From Paenibacillus sp. HGH0039 (lineage in GTDB: Bacteria > Bacillota > Bacilli > Paenibacillales > NBRC-103111): a stretch of DNA of 64,000 nt. A program made the translations under genes and the position numbers. Below, piece after piece: positions 34,902 through 42,384 of this stretch. The notes below the pieces were generated by a model. That model did not search any database, was not told where the DNA came from, and saw only the letters and a list, made by a program, of their open reading frames with translations. Where the stretch lies: contig NZ_KE150412.1 of the NCBI RefSeq assembly GCF_000411255.1, positions 673,609 through 737,608 of the forward strand. The letters run 5' to 3'. Within the stretch, counting starts at the first letter, position 1. Each line of letters opens with the position of its first letter.

Positions 34902-35033
34902 ATGGCAGGAAGAAACAGCAAGCCCAAAAATCGCGGTCCGGCCAGTCATCCGGGCAGACTCGACCAGTTCGGCGACAAGCTGGCCGACGGCAAAGGTCCA
35001 GAACCGAAGCCCGAAAACGTTTTAGGGGAGTAA
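34902..35033 (+). CDS. Very small basic protein (43 residues), unknown
   Basis: The open frame starts MAGRNSKPKNRGPASHPGRL and ends PEPKPENVLGE. GGAGGTGG lies seven bases before the ATG and a terminator follows the stop directly, so it is very probably a real gene although short. The product is hydrophilic and rich in Gly, Pro, Lys and Asn, with no membrane segment, resembling in composition small acid-soluble spore proteins of the minor classes. I cannot assign a family. It shares its upstream region with the transpeptidase gene. Confidence 0.65.
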   Translation: MAGRNSKPKNRGPASHPGRLDQFGDKLADGKGPEPKPENVLGE

Positions 35034-35065
35034 CTTCTTTTCTCCGCAGGATTCCGTCTTCACAC

Positions 35066-35108
35066 GAAAAAAGCCTTCCGGTCCTTACGGTCCGGAGGCT
35101 TTCTTTGT
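35066..35108 (+). terminator. Terminator after the 43-residue protein gene
   Basis: Stem AAAGCCTTCCGG/CCGGAGGCTTT with one mismatch and a T-rich tail. The A-rich left arm allows use by the convergent PH-domain gene. Confidence 0.75.
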
Positions 35109-35117
35109 TTATGCGTT

Positions 35118-35495
35118 TTATCCCAATACATACCGGCTGAGCATCGCGTACACGTCGTTAATGTTGGCGCTTTTGTTAAATTTCTTGACGATAGGCTCGT
35201 GCGTGCTCGACAGCCAGATTTTCAGCTCGGCATCCAGATCGAACGTCCCCGCGCTCTCTTTCGCGAACCGGATAATACTTTTGTAAGGCACGGACATGTA
35301 TTCGACCTTGGAGCCCGTTACCCCTTGCTTGTCGATCAGAATGAGGCGCTTGTTCGTAAAAACGAACCCGTCCCGGATGATTTTGTACGCGACCTGCACC
35401 TGCTCGCCCGGAATAAGAAACGGCTCCAGTTCCTTCTGAAGCTTCTCCGGAGACATTTCCGAAGCATTTCCCAACAAACCGTCCAAGATTCCCAC
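35118..35495 (-). CDS. Bacterial PH-domain protein
   Basis: A 125-residue cytoplasmic protein of the bacterial pleckstrin-homology family (DUF1696/bPH_1 type): LIPGEQVQVAYKIIRDGFVF, then TNKRLILIDKQGVTGSKVEY and KFNKSANINDVYAMLSRYVL. Members form ring oligomers; their function is poorly defined, with stress and membrane roles suggested. The start is a GTG with AGGGAG upstream. It lies 66 bp behind a DUF3900-like gene. Confidence 0.87.
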   Translation of the reverse strand: MGILDGLLGNASEMSPEKLQKELEPFLIPGEQVQVAYKIIRDGFVFTNKRLILIDKQGVTGSKVEYMSVPYKSIIRFAKESAGTFDLDAELKIWLSSTHEPIVKKFNKSANINDVYAMLSRYVLG

Positions 35496-35561
35496 AGCTC
35501 ATCAGCTCCCTTGCCCATAATCCTTATTCTAGCACACCCCGATCCGGGGCGGAGCCGCCTT

Positions 35562-36638
35562 TTAAAAATCTCCGCCGCCGGCGTCCTCCGCGGCTTCGCG
35601 TTCCAGCCGTGCCAGAACGGACTGGATATCTTCGGGCTGAAGCAGCTCCACGGGTGAAACTCCCTTCTCGAAATGGAGGGAGCTGCCGCTCAGCAGGACG
35701 ACATACTGATCGCCGAACTTGGCAAAATGTACTTTTCTCCCGTAATCCGCGAGCTTCCCTTTTACGGTCAAATGATCGAGCTTAAACGTCATGCCCAGAT
35801 CCGGCTGCTGCTCCACCAGAAAGTTGGCGGCCTCCATGACAAGCTCCGGCGCCCATTTCTCCTGCAGCTCGCGCTTCTCGCTTGCCGCCCAGAGTTCAAG
35901 GTCCCTCTCCTCCGCTTCTTTCTGCTCGGGATGTGCTTCCAGCGTCTGCTCGATATGCTGCTGAACCAGATTGACAACCTGATGATTAAGCAGCTCCGGC
36001 ATCGATTTTTCATACTCCACGAATTTAAGCAGATCCTCGAAATATTTGGCGTGCGACGGCTGATGGATTTTCAGCTCCCAGTCCTCGAGCATGCCGACCT
36101 CCGGCATATACGGATACTGGATCGCTTTCATATTTTTCGCGTTGATGGCCATTTCCACTTCATGCAGCAGACTGGATTCATCCGTAATGCGGGCTATTTT
36201 GGGCTCGAAATCGCATTTCATTACGAATACGAACGGCTCGTCGAAATACTGGGGCAGCTTGGCGCTGGCCGTAATGAGCGCTCCGCTGCGCACCGAACTC
36301 GTCTGGATGTAAGCTCTTGCCAATTCATCGCTTTCTTTCAGAAAATCGTCTCGTGACGAGGCGCTGCGAAGTCTCGCGAACATATTGTAGTTCGGATTCG
36401 TTTCGAGGCCGCATCCCGGTTCCGTTATAAACCGTCCGATTTTGGTCGGAACCTGTTCCGACTGCGGATTACGCTCCACTTTGCGTTTGGCCAGCCGGGC
36501 AAACTCGCCGCCCAGAAACTGTTCGAGCGCACTGCCTTCGTAGGCATCCCCGTCCAGAGTCTGAAAATGACGGTAAGCCTTGCCCGTCCCTTCTTCGCGT
36601 ATGACAAAAAATGAGATAAATTTCACTTCGAATTTCAT
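35562..36638 (-). CDS. DUF3900-like protein
   Basis: A 358-residue cytoplasmic protein starting MKFEVKFISFFVIREEGTG. It contains TSSVRSGALITASAKLPQYF, a central segment MKCDFEPKIARITDESSLLH, a charged helical region rich in Glu and Leu, and a C-terminal VVLLSGSSLHFEKGVSPVEL. It resembles the DUF3900 family of Bacillus/Paenibacillus from memory; no biochemical function is known to me. AAAGGGG lies before the ATG at 36638; the longer open frame upstream crosses the promoter and is rejected. Confidence 0.7.
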   Translation of the reverse strand: MKFEVKFISFFVIREEGTGKAYRHFQTLDGDAYEGSALEQFLGGEFARLAKRKVERNPQSEQVPTKIGRFITEPGCGLETNPNYNMFARLRSASSRDDFLKESDELARAYIQTSSVRSGALITASAKLPQYFDEPFVFVMKCDFEPKIARITDESSLLHEVEMAINAKNMKAIQYPYMPEVGMLEDWELKIHQPSHAKYFEDLLKFVEYEKSMPELLNHQVVNLVQQHIEQTLEAHPEQKEAEERDLELWAASEKRELQEKWAPELVMEAANFLVEQQPDLGMTFKLDHLTVKGKLADYGRKVHFAKFGDQYVVLLSGSSLHFEKGVSPVELLQPEDIQSVLARLEREAAEDAGGGDF

Positions 36639-36683
36639 GCTTTTTTCCCCTTTATCCGTTAACCTGCTGTCTAACCTTCTCTG

Positions 36684-36712
36684 ATTGTAGCGAATCCCGC
36701 GATTTTTGACAA
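36684..36712 (-). promoter_or_regulatory. SigA promoter of the DUF3900-like gene
   Basis: Minus strand TTGTCA (36707-36712) and TACAAT (36684-36689) are 17 bp apart, about 45 bp before the ATG. Confidence 0.72.
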
Positions 36713-36821
36713 AAGAAACTGACTCCGGACAAAAAAAACTGCCAGGACGTGTGATTATCGGAAGCCTCGACCTGTCTATATTAATAGGAACGATAGAAAA
36801 ACGATTTACTATGGAGTTGGG

Positions 36822-37085
36822 GTGTACGATGAGATGATTTATGGAACGAAGTTGTTGGAAATGGATATCGAATTGTTCGCCGCAGCACTTTCGCAGACCG
36901 AAGTCTACATCTGGGGAATGGATCACAACGATGTGTATGTCCAAATCGGACGAGGTTTTATCGAGAAATACAACCACGACCAGGTGAAAATCCGTTCGAG
37001 CCTCAATAGCTGTACTATGATTTACTCCAGAGAAAAATGCGAATTCAGCGCCAAAATTGAAAGCGCGGAGGAGCAGCCTAAGTAA
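36822..37085 (+). CDS. Small unknown protein, 87 residues
   Basis: The GTG at 36822 has GGAG five bases upstream; an in-frame ATG four codons later is too far from that site. The product starts MYDEMIYGTKLLEMDIELFA and contains TEVYIWGMDHNDVYVQIG, with an alternating beta pattern and two Cys. It has no signal or membrane segment. I do not recognise a family. A terminator lies 130 bp downstream, so it is probably a single-gene transcript. Confidence 0.6.
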   Translation: MYDEMIYGTKLLEMDIELFAAALSQTEVYIWGMDHNDVYVQIGRGFIEKYNHDQVKIRSSLNSCTMIYSREKCEFSAKIESAEEQPK

Positions 37086-37215
37086 GCAAGCCAGCAAACC
37101 CGTATAAATAGAGATGAAATGAAGCTGACCCTACATACCTATACCTTACAAATTTGCCCCTATTTAAATAGCAGGAACAACCTTTAGACGATAAATAACT
37201 ATTCTTATTAACTGC

Positions 37216-37248
37216 TAAAAACCCCCTCGGTCGAGGGGGTTTCTTTTT
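37216..37248 (+). terminator. Strong intrinsic terminator
   Basis: Perfect stem AAACCCCCTCG/CGAGGGGGTTT with a two-base loop and a T run. Confidence 0.85.
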
Positions 37249-37344
37249 GCTGCGCGGACGGGCCCGGATCGGCCCGGAACCTTCGTACGGGACCTGCATA
37301 AGCTGTAGCAGTACAGGATGTAAGCCCAAGACGGAGGGATTCCC

Positions 37345-38748
37345 GTGAGTGTGGAACTGGTGGGACTGCATGTCGTTTATGTATGTTTTATTGCCCTTAT
37401 TATCGGGTTTATGCTGTTTCGTAAAGATACGACGCCGGTGTGCCTGATCGGCATTTTTTTGCTTGGCCTCGCCGCTACCGGCTCTCTTCCCCAATCGGTC
37501 GGAGGCATTTTCACGAGCCTCATCTATGCCATGAAAGAGCTTCTGCCGACCATCCTCGTCATCTCGGTCATCGTCGGCATGAGCCAGGTTCTCTCGTTGT
37601 CCGGCGTCAGCGACACGATGATTTCCCCGGCGGCGAAGCTCATCCGCAGCCCCGGAGCGGCCTTCTGGATCATCGGCATCGTCATGATGACCGTTTCCTG
37701 GTTTTTCTGGCCGTCGCCGGCCGTGGCGCTGATCGGGGCCGTACTGCTCCCGGCGGCGGTCCGCGCCGGTCTGCCGGCCATCGGGGCGGCCGTGGCCATG
37801 AACTTGTTCGGCCACGGCATCGCGCTTTCCGGCGACTACGTCATCCAGGCCGCCCCGAAGCTGACCGCCGACGCCGCCGGTCTTTCCGTCGGCAGCGTCA
37901 TGGAAGCTTCCATCCCGCTCGTCGCCGTGATGGGAGCGGTCACGACCGCGGCCGCTTTCTGGTTCCTGCGGCGCGATTTGAGAAGCGGCGCATTGAAGCC
38001 GGAAAGCGCCATCAAGCCGCCGGCGCCCGTCATCGGCGGCGCTTCTTCCGGCGGGAAGCTGCTGTCCGGCAGGAAGCGCCTGGTTCTCGCGGTCGCGATT
38101 CCCCTGCTGTTCGCGGCCGACATTGCGGCCATGTTCCGGCTGAACCTGCAGGGAGGGGAAGCGACCGCTCTGATCGGCGGGACGGCCGCCCTGATCCTGC
38201 TGCTCGTCTCGCTCACGGCCCACCGCCGGGGCGGGTTCGGTAAAACGACCGCTTACCTGGTGGACGGGTTTCATTTCGGGTTTAAGGTATTCGGCCCCGT
38301 CATTCCGATCGCGGCCTTCTTTTACCTCGGCGACGCGGCTCTTACCGAGCTGTACGGGCATGTCCTCCCGGCTGCTTCACACGGGATCGTGAACGATCTC
38401 GGATTGGCGCTGGCCCAGACCGTGCCCGTCCATCCGGCCGCAAGCGCCGTCACGCTGACAGCCGTAGGGGCTATCACCGGGCTGGACGGCTCCGGCTTCT
38501 CCGGCATCTCGCTGGCAGGCTCGGTCGCCCACCTGTTCTCCTCCGCTCTCGGCGCGGGAGCCGCCACCTTGACGGCTCTCGGCCAGGTTGCCGCCATCTG
38601 GGTCGGAGGCGGTACGCTCATCCCGTGGGCGCTCATTCCCGCCGCCGCCATCTGCGGGGTCGATCCTTTCGAGCTGGCCCGGCGGAACCTGAAGCCGGTG
38701 ATGATCGGCCTGGCCGTCACGACCGTCGTCGCGATGTTTCTCATCTGA
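37345..38748 (+). CDS. Polytopic membrane transporter (ion-transporter-superfamily-like)
   Basis: A 467-residue protein with about 11-12 hydrophobic segments and very Ala/Gly-rich helices. The half-repeats each carry a polar re-entrant-like stretch: WPSPAVALIGAVLLPAAV with NLFGHGIALSGDYV, and HPAASAVTLTAVGAITGLDG. Such features recall organic-acid carriers of the GntP/DcuC/CitM superfamily, but I cannot name the substrate. The start is GTG with GGAGGG upstream. GC content is visibly higher than in the flanking small genes. It stands alone, followed by a 250-bp stretch with a repetitive minus-strand open frame. Confidence 0.72.
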   Translation: MSVELVGLHVVYVCFIALIIGFMLFRKDTTPVCLIGIFLLGLAATGSLPQSVGGIFTSLIYAMKELLPTILVISVIVGMSQVLSLSGVSDTMISPAAKLIRSPGAAFWIIGIVMMTVSWFFWPSPAVALIGAVLLPAAVRAGLPAIGAAVAMNLFGHGIALSGDYVIQAAPKLTADAAGLSVGSVMEASIPLVAVMGAVTTAAAFWFLRRDLRSGALKPESAIKPPAPVIGGASSGGKLLSGRKRLVLAVAIPLLFAADIAAMFRLNLQGGEATALIGGTAALILLLVSLTAHRRGGFGKTTAYLVDGFHFGFKVFGPVIPIAAFFYLGDAALTELYGHVLPAASHGIVNDLGLALAQTVPVHPAASAVTLTAVGAITGLDGSGFSGISLAGSVAHLFSSALGAGAATLTALGQVAAIWVGGGTLIPWALIPAAAICGVDPFELARRNLKPVMIGLAVTTVVAMFLI

Positions 38749-38770
38749 TCCGGCGGAGAACATGCCTTGC

Positions 38771-38995
38771 TCAGGGTGTGCGCCGGCCGGGGCTGTGTTC
38801 AATGGAGACCCTTTCCAGCATCGTTTTTGCTCGGTTCTTGCTTCGTTCCTGCTTCTTCTTGTTTCGTTCTTGTTTCGTTCTTGCCTGGTTCTTTGCTTCG
38901 TTCTTGCCTGTCATTTTCCTTCCACGCCCGGCTTTTTCCGCCTTCTTGCCGCGCTCCAGGATGCTCCCTGCATCCTTCGGCAGCATGTGCGGCAT
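38771..38995 (-). CDS. Possible Lys/Arg-rich 74-residue protein behind arsR
   Basis: The ATG directly follows the TAG stop of the ArsR gene, so termination-reinitiation is possible. The product is low complexity and strongly basic, with a repeated Asn/Lys/Gln/Glu/Arg pattern in the middle (NEAKNQARTKQERNKKKQER). The DNA shows an imperfect tandem repeat of about nine bases (GAACGAARC) from 38850 to 38925. No independent ribosome site is visible. It may be a genuine nucleic-acid-binding tail protein or simply expanded repeat DNA. Confidence 0.3.
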   Translation of the reverse strand: MPHMLPKDAGSILERGKKAEKAGRGRKMTGKNEAKNQARTKQERNKKKQERSKNRAKTMLERVSIEHSPGRRTP

Positions 38996-39376
38996 CTAAC
39001 GTTCGGCAGCGGCGCCGGCTTCGCAAGGCAGCCCTTCGCCTTGTTCCCCGCCCGCCGCTTCCGGCGGGCATTCTTTTTCGAATGCCGCGATAAGATCTTT
39101 CATAAGCCTCATGGCCGATCCGGCATCCAGCGCATAATATTTTTCCGTGCCCTGCTGACGGATCGTTACGATCTCCGCCTGCTTGAGCAGTTTGAGATGA
39201 TGGGAAATGGCCGGTCTCGACAGGTGCGAATGCTCCGTGATGCTTTTAACGTTCATGGGCCCGTGCTTGCCGAGCAGCAGAATAATCTGCTGTCTGGCCG
39301 GGTCTCCCAACGTCCGGAACAGATTCGTGCACTGCTCGAAGTATTCCATGGTAGTCCGTTCAGTTGTTCCGCTCAT
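38996..39376 (-). CDS. ArsR-family HTH repressor
   Basis: A 126-residue winged-helix regulator with the ArsR core LFRTLGDPARQQIILLL and the recognition region SITEHSHLSRPAISHHLK, then LLKQAEIVTIRQQGTEKYYA for the wing. The usual CxC metal site in the recognition helix is absent. A Cys near the N-terminus (EQCTNLF) and two near the C-terminus (ECPPEA, LPCEAG) could sense redox or electrophiles. Its gene follows a quinone-reductase-like gene on the same strand with a 54-bp gap, so it may control that operon in response to oxidised ligands. The ribosome site is weak. Confidence 0.85.
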   Translation of the reverse strand: MSGTTERTTMEYFEQCTNLFRTLGDPARQQIILLLGKHGPMNVKSITEHSHLSRPAISHHLKLLKQAEIVTIRQQGTEKYYALDAGSAMRLMKDLIAAFEKECPPEAAGGEQGEGLPCEAGAAAER

Positions 39377-39430
39377 ACAATCACATCTTTCTTCATCGAT
39401 GCGGCCGGAAGGGGACTCGGAGGAGGACGC

Positions 39431-40027
39431 CTAGATCAGCTTGCGGCCGAGGTTCTCGGCTTTGTTCAGCCAAGATTTCCGCTTGTCCGCCGTAGATAAT
39501 TTGAGCGATCCGAGCATTGTTACTCGTACCGGCTTAAATCCGCTGAATTCGAGGATCCCCTTCTTCATCGCCTTGTGGCCGGGAATTCCGCCTATAGTTT
39601 GATAATACCATACCGGTGTGTCCATCGTCACAATAAGGCGGGCGCTCTTCCCCTTAAGCAATTTTTCCCAGATGAGTGAGTCCTTGCTCTTGTACTTAAA
39701 AGCGAAGCCCGGCAAAAATACCCGGTCAATCATCCCTTTGAGAAGAGCGGGCATGGTCCACCACCAGGTCGGATACACGAACACGACGTGGTCAGCCCAG
39801 CGAATCGACTCCTGGATTCCAAGCAGGTCGGGCTCCAGCTCTGTCCGCTTTCTGTACCCGTAAGCCAGATTCGGATTGAAATCGAGATCGCTGATCTGAA
39901 CGAAGCGGATTTCCGCTCCGGCGGCGGTTGCCCCCTTGCGGTACGATTCCGCCAAAGCGGTGCAGTAGCTCTCCCGGTCGGGATGTCCTTGAATGATTAA
40001 AACGCGTGACGGTGGCTGTGTTGTCAT
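39431..40027 (-). CDS. NAD(P)H:quinone reductase, flavodoxin-like fold
   Basis: A 198-residue FMN/FAD-dependent oxidoreductase of the Flavodoxin_2 family (MdaB/KefF/NQO1-like). RVLIIQGHPDRESYCTALAE is the N-terminal strand and flavin loop, HVVFVYPTWWWTMPALLKGM the characteristic PxWW motif, and VTMDTPVWYYQTIGG follows. It should reduce quinones or electrophiles by two electrons with NAD(P)H. A GGAGG site precedes the ATG. Upstream are three TTTAAAC repeats and a palindrome, and downstream an ArsR-type regulator, suggesting an autoregulated redox operon. Confidence 0.87.
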   Translation of the reverse strand: MTTQPPSRVLIIQGHPDRESYCTALAESYRKGATAAGAEIRFVQISDLDFNPNLAYGYRKRTELEPDLLGIQESIRWADHVVFVYPTWWWTMPALLKGMIDRVFLPGFAFKYKSKDSLIWEKLLKGKSARLIVTMDTPVWYYQTIGGIPGHKAMKKGILEFSGFKPVRVTMLGSLKLSTADKRKSWLNKAENLGRKLI

Positions 40028-40064
40028 AAGAAGAAACCTCCAACTGATCTTTAATTAAGTTCAT

Positions 40065-40090
40065 ATGTTTAAACATTTAAACCTTTAAAC
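40065..40090. promoter_or_regulatory. Palindrome and triple TTTAAAC repeat upstream of the quinone reductase
   Basis: ATGTTTAAACAT is a perfect 12-bp palindrome (40065-40076). TTTAAAC recurs at 40068, 40076 and 40084, an 8-bp period. It lies 40-60 bp upstream of the quinone-reductase start and is a plausible target of the operon's own ArsR-type regulator. Confidence 0.5.
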
Positions 40091-40150
40091 CAAAGATAAA
40101 CTCCTTTTCATTTTTTGTCAACCAAAAATCACGGCTGATCAATCCGTGAC

Positions 40151-40172
40151 AAAAAAAACCTTCATGCGAAGG
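40151..40172 (-). terminator. Terminator of the 159-residue protein gene
   Basis: Minus strand stem CCTTC/GAAGG with a four-base loop and eight T, directly after the stop codon. Confidence 0.75.
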
Positions 40173-40173
40173 C

Positions 40174-40653
40174 TTAAGAATTCCCGTAAATCTTCCGGTA
40201 TTTTTCATTGAAAGCATCGATCCATTCCCTGTTAATCGGCCCGTTTTTAATTTCGTACAAGCGGTCCACCAAAACATAAACGGTATTGTGATTTGCGTAA
40301 ATCAAAACCGTTTCGGCTTTATCGCGCGTGAGTTCAAATTCGAAAGCGGACTCGGAGTTCCTCAAGGCAGTTACCTCTTGACTCAACGCTTCGTAGCCGA
40401 GATGCTTTCTTTTCACTCTATATTGGCTTAAAAACGCAAGTAGTTCCTCCATCGGTTCCTTGTCTTTCGTTCCCCATTCATACAGTTTATCATCTTGCGT
40501 AGGCCGGTTTTTGCTAAAACCCATCCAAGTCAATTCACCGGCATGAAGCGGCAATACATCCGCTATACTTTTCTCCCTGTACTCGTTCCAGTTGTAAAGA
40601 ATGACACCAGCGGCAATCGCAAGCAGCACAACAAGCCCGATTTTTTTAATCAT
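40174..40653 (-). CDS. Membrane-anchored unknown protein, 159 residues
   Basis: A single N-terminal membrane segment (about 4-20: KIGLVVLLAIAAGVILYNW) is followed by a soluble extracytoplasmic domain. The domain is mixed alpha/beta, with a segment ETVLIYANHNTVYVLVDRLY and a charged C-terminus. No lipobox is present. I do not recognise the family. It is just outside the left inverted repeat of the sigma/anti-sigma island, and its AT content resembles the island more than the GC-rich genes around. Confidence 0.7.
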   Translation of the reverse strand: MIKKIGLVVLLAIAAGVILYNWNEYREKSIADVLPLHAGELTWMGFSKNRPTQDDKLYEWGTKDKEPMEELLAFLSQYRVKRKHLGYEALSQEVTALRNSESAFEFELTRDKAETVLIYANHNTVYVLVDRLYEIKNGPINREWIDAFNEKYRKIYGNS

Positions 40654-40729
40654 GCTTCACCCCTTTATGGCCTTCGCCCTTTTATTTAACCGTATATTTA
40701 CATATACGCGGATTTGAAGGATTTGTTGT

Positions 40730-40751
40730 CCAATGACACAAATCTACCCTC
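40730..40751 (+). repeat. Left inverted repeat of the sigma/anti-sigma island
   Basis: CCAATGACACAAA followed by a CTA-and-CCC-rich segment. It matches the reverse complement of 42385-42406 in 19 of 22 positions, the first 13 exactly. Confidence 0.75.
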
Positions 40752-40793
40752 TATGTCGACACAATTATCATCCCATTGTATTTTATTTAATTT

Positions 40794-40847
40794 TTGACAC
40801 AAAACCACCCTCAATCAATTTATTAAGTGAGGGTGGTTTTGTGTCAA
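40794..40847. repeat. 54-bp perfect hairpin made of two copies of the island repeat
   Basis: Arms 40794-40813 and 40828-40847 are a perfect 20-bp inverted repeat around a 14-base loop. Each arm contains TGACACAAAACCACCC, which resembles the island-end repeat (TGACACAAAACTAACCC in the right copy). There is no T run, so it does not look like a terminator. It is best read as two element ends brought together, such as a MITE or a deletion derivative. Confidence 0.7.
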
Positions 40848-40928
40848 ATCAATATGGTCAGGCTATAAGAACTTACACTGATTATGGGTCATTCGAAGAG
40901 CAATTTTAGCTTTCAAAGATTAGCCGTC

Positions 40929-41606
40929 CTACCTAGCCCAATATTTATCCAATTCTTGCTGCAGCATGGTATCAAGATCACCGGTTCCTTCTTTAACTCC
41001 GACTTCGGCTAACATAATAGCACGCGACAAAGGCCCACTAGTTCCCCTGCTGCCGCCGCCCACTCCAAGTTCTGGCAGCCACTCGTATTGAGAATACCAA
41101 CGTTCTGCATAATCCTTCGTGCCGCCTGCATTTTTAACAATATAAACCCGATGCAAGATTCCAGCGTCGTCCCGGTAATCGTAATAGAAATAACCCTTTT
41201 CCGAAAGGGTATCCGTAATATTCATGTCTTCTCCATTTACCGTTAAGACCAGCCGTCCAAACGACGATTCCTTAACCAACCACTCACCTTTAATCCCGTC
41301 AGTACCTACAGAACCGCCATCGTCATTGATTTGAAGCATGATACTACTGCCACTGGCGAAGAAAATTTTGTTCATCTGATTTTTAATGATCGAAATAACT
41401 TTACCGTCTGTGGCCGCATATGCCGTTGCAGATACAACAACCATCAAAAAACACGCTGTCAAGGATGCCAGCAGTCTGCGCCGAATAGGTGAGCGGCTTC
41501 TGATTGGCTGTATATTTTTCTGCGCGGAAATCGCGTTCCACATTTTAGCTTTCTGTCCTTCGGTTGGCGTTAAAGCGTCAAACACGTCATTAATAGGATT
41601 GTTCAT
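40929..41606 (-). CDS. Membrane protein, probable anti-sigma factor
   Basis: 225 residues: a short cytoplasmic N-terminal part (LTPTEGQKAKMWNAISAQ), one membrane segment near residues 44-66 (RRRLLASLTACFLMVVVSAT), and an extracytoplasmic domain. The domain's beta-rich pattern (FGRLVLTVNGEDMNITDTLS, then GYFYYDYRD) resembles DUF4179-type anti-sigma proteins. The gene overlaps the preceding ECF sigma gene by 17 bases, which is the standard arrangement. GGAGGG lies seven bases before the ATG. It probably holds the sigma factor inactive until an envelope signal is received. It is more AT-rich than most of the window. Confidence 0.78.
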   Translation of the reverse strand: MNNPINDVFDALTPTEGQKAKMWNAISAQKNIQPIRSRSPIRRRLLASLTACFLMVVVSATAYAATDGKVISIIKNQMNKIFFASGSSIMLQINDDGGSVGTDGIKGEWLVKESSFGRLVLTVNGEDMNITDTLSEKGYFYYDYRDDAGILHRVYIVKNAGGTKDYAERWYSQYEWLPELGVGGGSRGTSGPLSRAIMLAEVGVKEGTGDLDTMLQQELDKYWAR

Positions 41607-42102
41607 ATTGCCCTCCCGCTAAATGAAATTTTAATCGTTTACGTCCCGTAGCCAATTGGGTTTGGATGGTGCTTTCTTTATGTCCCAGCAAGTTTGAAAT
41701 TTCTTTGACGGAGTAATCCTCAAAGTAGTAGAGATATAAGACGATTTTGTACTTATCCGGCAACGATAGAAGTTGTTCAAGCACTTCTCCCGATTGCGCA
41801 CGATCATCCCGGCAAGGCAGCTCTGGCAGAACCTCTAAATGCACATGGCGGGTATTCCAAAAGCTTTTTAAAATATCCTTGCAATGGTTTTTCGTTGCAA
41901 CAATCAGCCATGCTCTTTCATGGTCGCGGCCAGAAAAGGATTTATCGGGCTGTACTAGTTTTAGAAATATAGATTGAACCGCATCCTCTGCATCAGCGGC
42001 ATTTTTCAAATAAATGTAGCAGAGTCTATAGACCATATCTACATTTCGTATATAGATTTCGCCCAATTCTTTATCTGTACGCAGTAAAGGATCCTTTTCC
42101 AT
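41590..42102 (-). CDS. ECF-type RNA polymerase sigma factor
   Basis: 170 residues. Region 2 has DMVYRLCYIYLKNAADAEDA with VQSIFLKLV, then the -10 recognition stretch HERAWLIVATKNHCKDILKS. Region 4 has LLSLPDKYKIVLYLYYFEDY, and the -35 recognition helix is in SVKEISNLLGHKESTIQTQL. GGAGGTGA lies before the ATG. It should direct RNA polymerase to a small regulon including, probably, its own promoter. It is framed, with its partner, by inverted repeats, and counted lines in it are about 37-45 percent GC, below the GC-rich neighbours. Confidence 0.9.
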   Translation of the reverse strand: MEKDPLLRTDKELGEIYIRNVDMVYRLCYIYLKNAADAEDAVQSIFLKLVQPDKSFSGRDHERAWLIVATKNHCKDILKSFWNTRHVHLEVLPELPCRDDRAQSGEVLEQLLSLPDKYKIVLYLYYFEDYSVKEISNLLGHKESTIQTQLATGRKRLKFHLAGGQYEQSY

Positions 42103-42384
42103 CTCATCACCTCCACATATAACACGATTGGAACTAGCGAAATATCTTATCTTGATTTAAAAAATTACAAAACCAAATGCGGTGGATTCAATGGTCGTAT
42201 TCAAGAGCGCTGAAAAACCGAACATCGCGGCGATTCATTTTAACACGGATTGCTTCCTAGTAATTAATTTCGTATTTAGTGCTGCGTTTGATTGGAAGTG
42301 GGTGTATACATAGAAAGTGGTTTCATCTTAATTTTCGTAAATGTTTGTTAACCGCTGTTCAGCGGCATGAAAACATCCGTATCT
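42103..42384. other. Non-coding stretch upstream of the sigma gene
   Basis: AT-rich, with no clear gene. A 40-codon plus-strand frame at 42191-42313 has only a weak ribosome site and no recognisable product. A small hairpin CGCTG/CAGCG lies near 42353-42364. The sigma promoter should lie here, but I cannot place it securely. The right inverted repeat follows. Confidence 0.5.

Noticed and set aside
37078-38361. 427-codon minus-strand frame opposite the transporter
   Set aside because: Strongly biased composition (Asp/Arg/Gly/Gln), crosses a terminator, and opposes a clear membrane protein gene.
38850-38925. Nine-base repeat considered as a CRISPR-like array
   Set aside because: Units are contiguous and imperfect, without spacers of constant length; it is simple tandem repeat DNA.
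40794-40847. Hairpin considered as a transcription terminator
   Set aside because: No T run follows the stem on either strand and the arm sequence recurs at the island ends, so a repeat origin fits better.
42191-42313. 40-codon plus-strand open frame upstream of the sigma gene
   Set aside because: Weak ribosome site, no promoter or terminator, composition not gene-like; treated as part of the non-coding control region.
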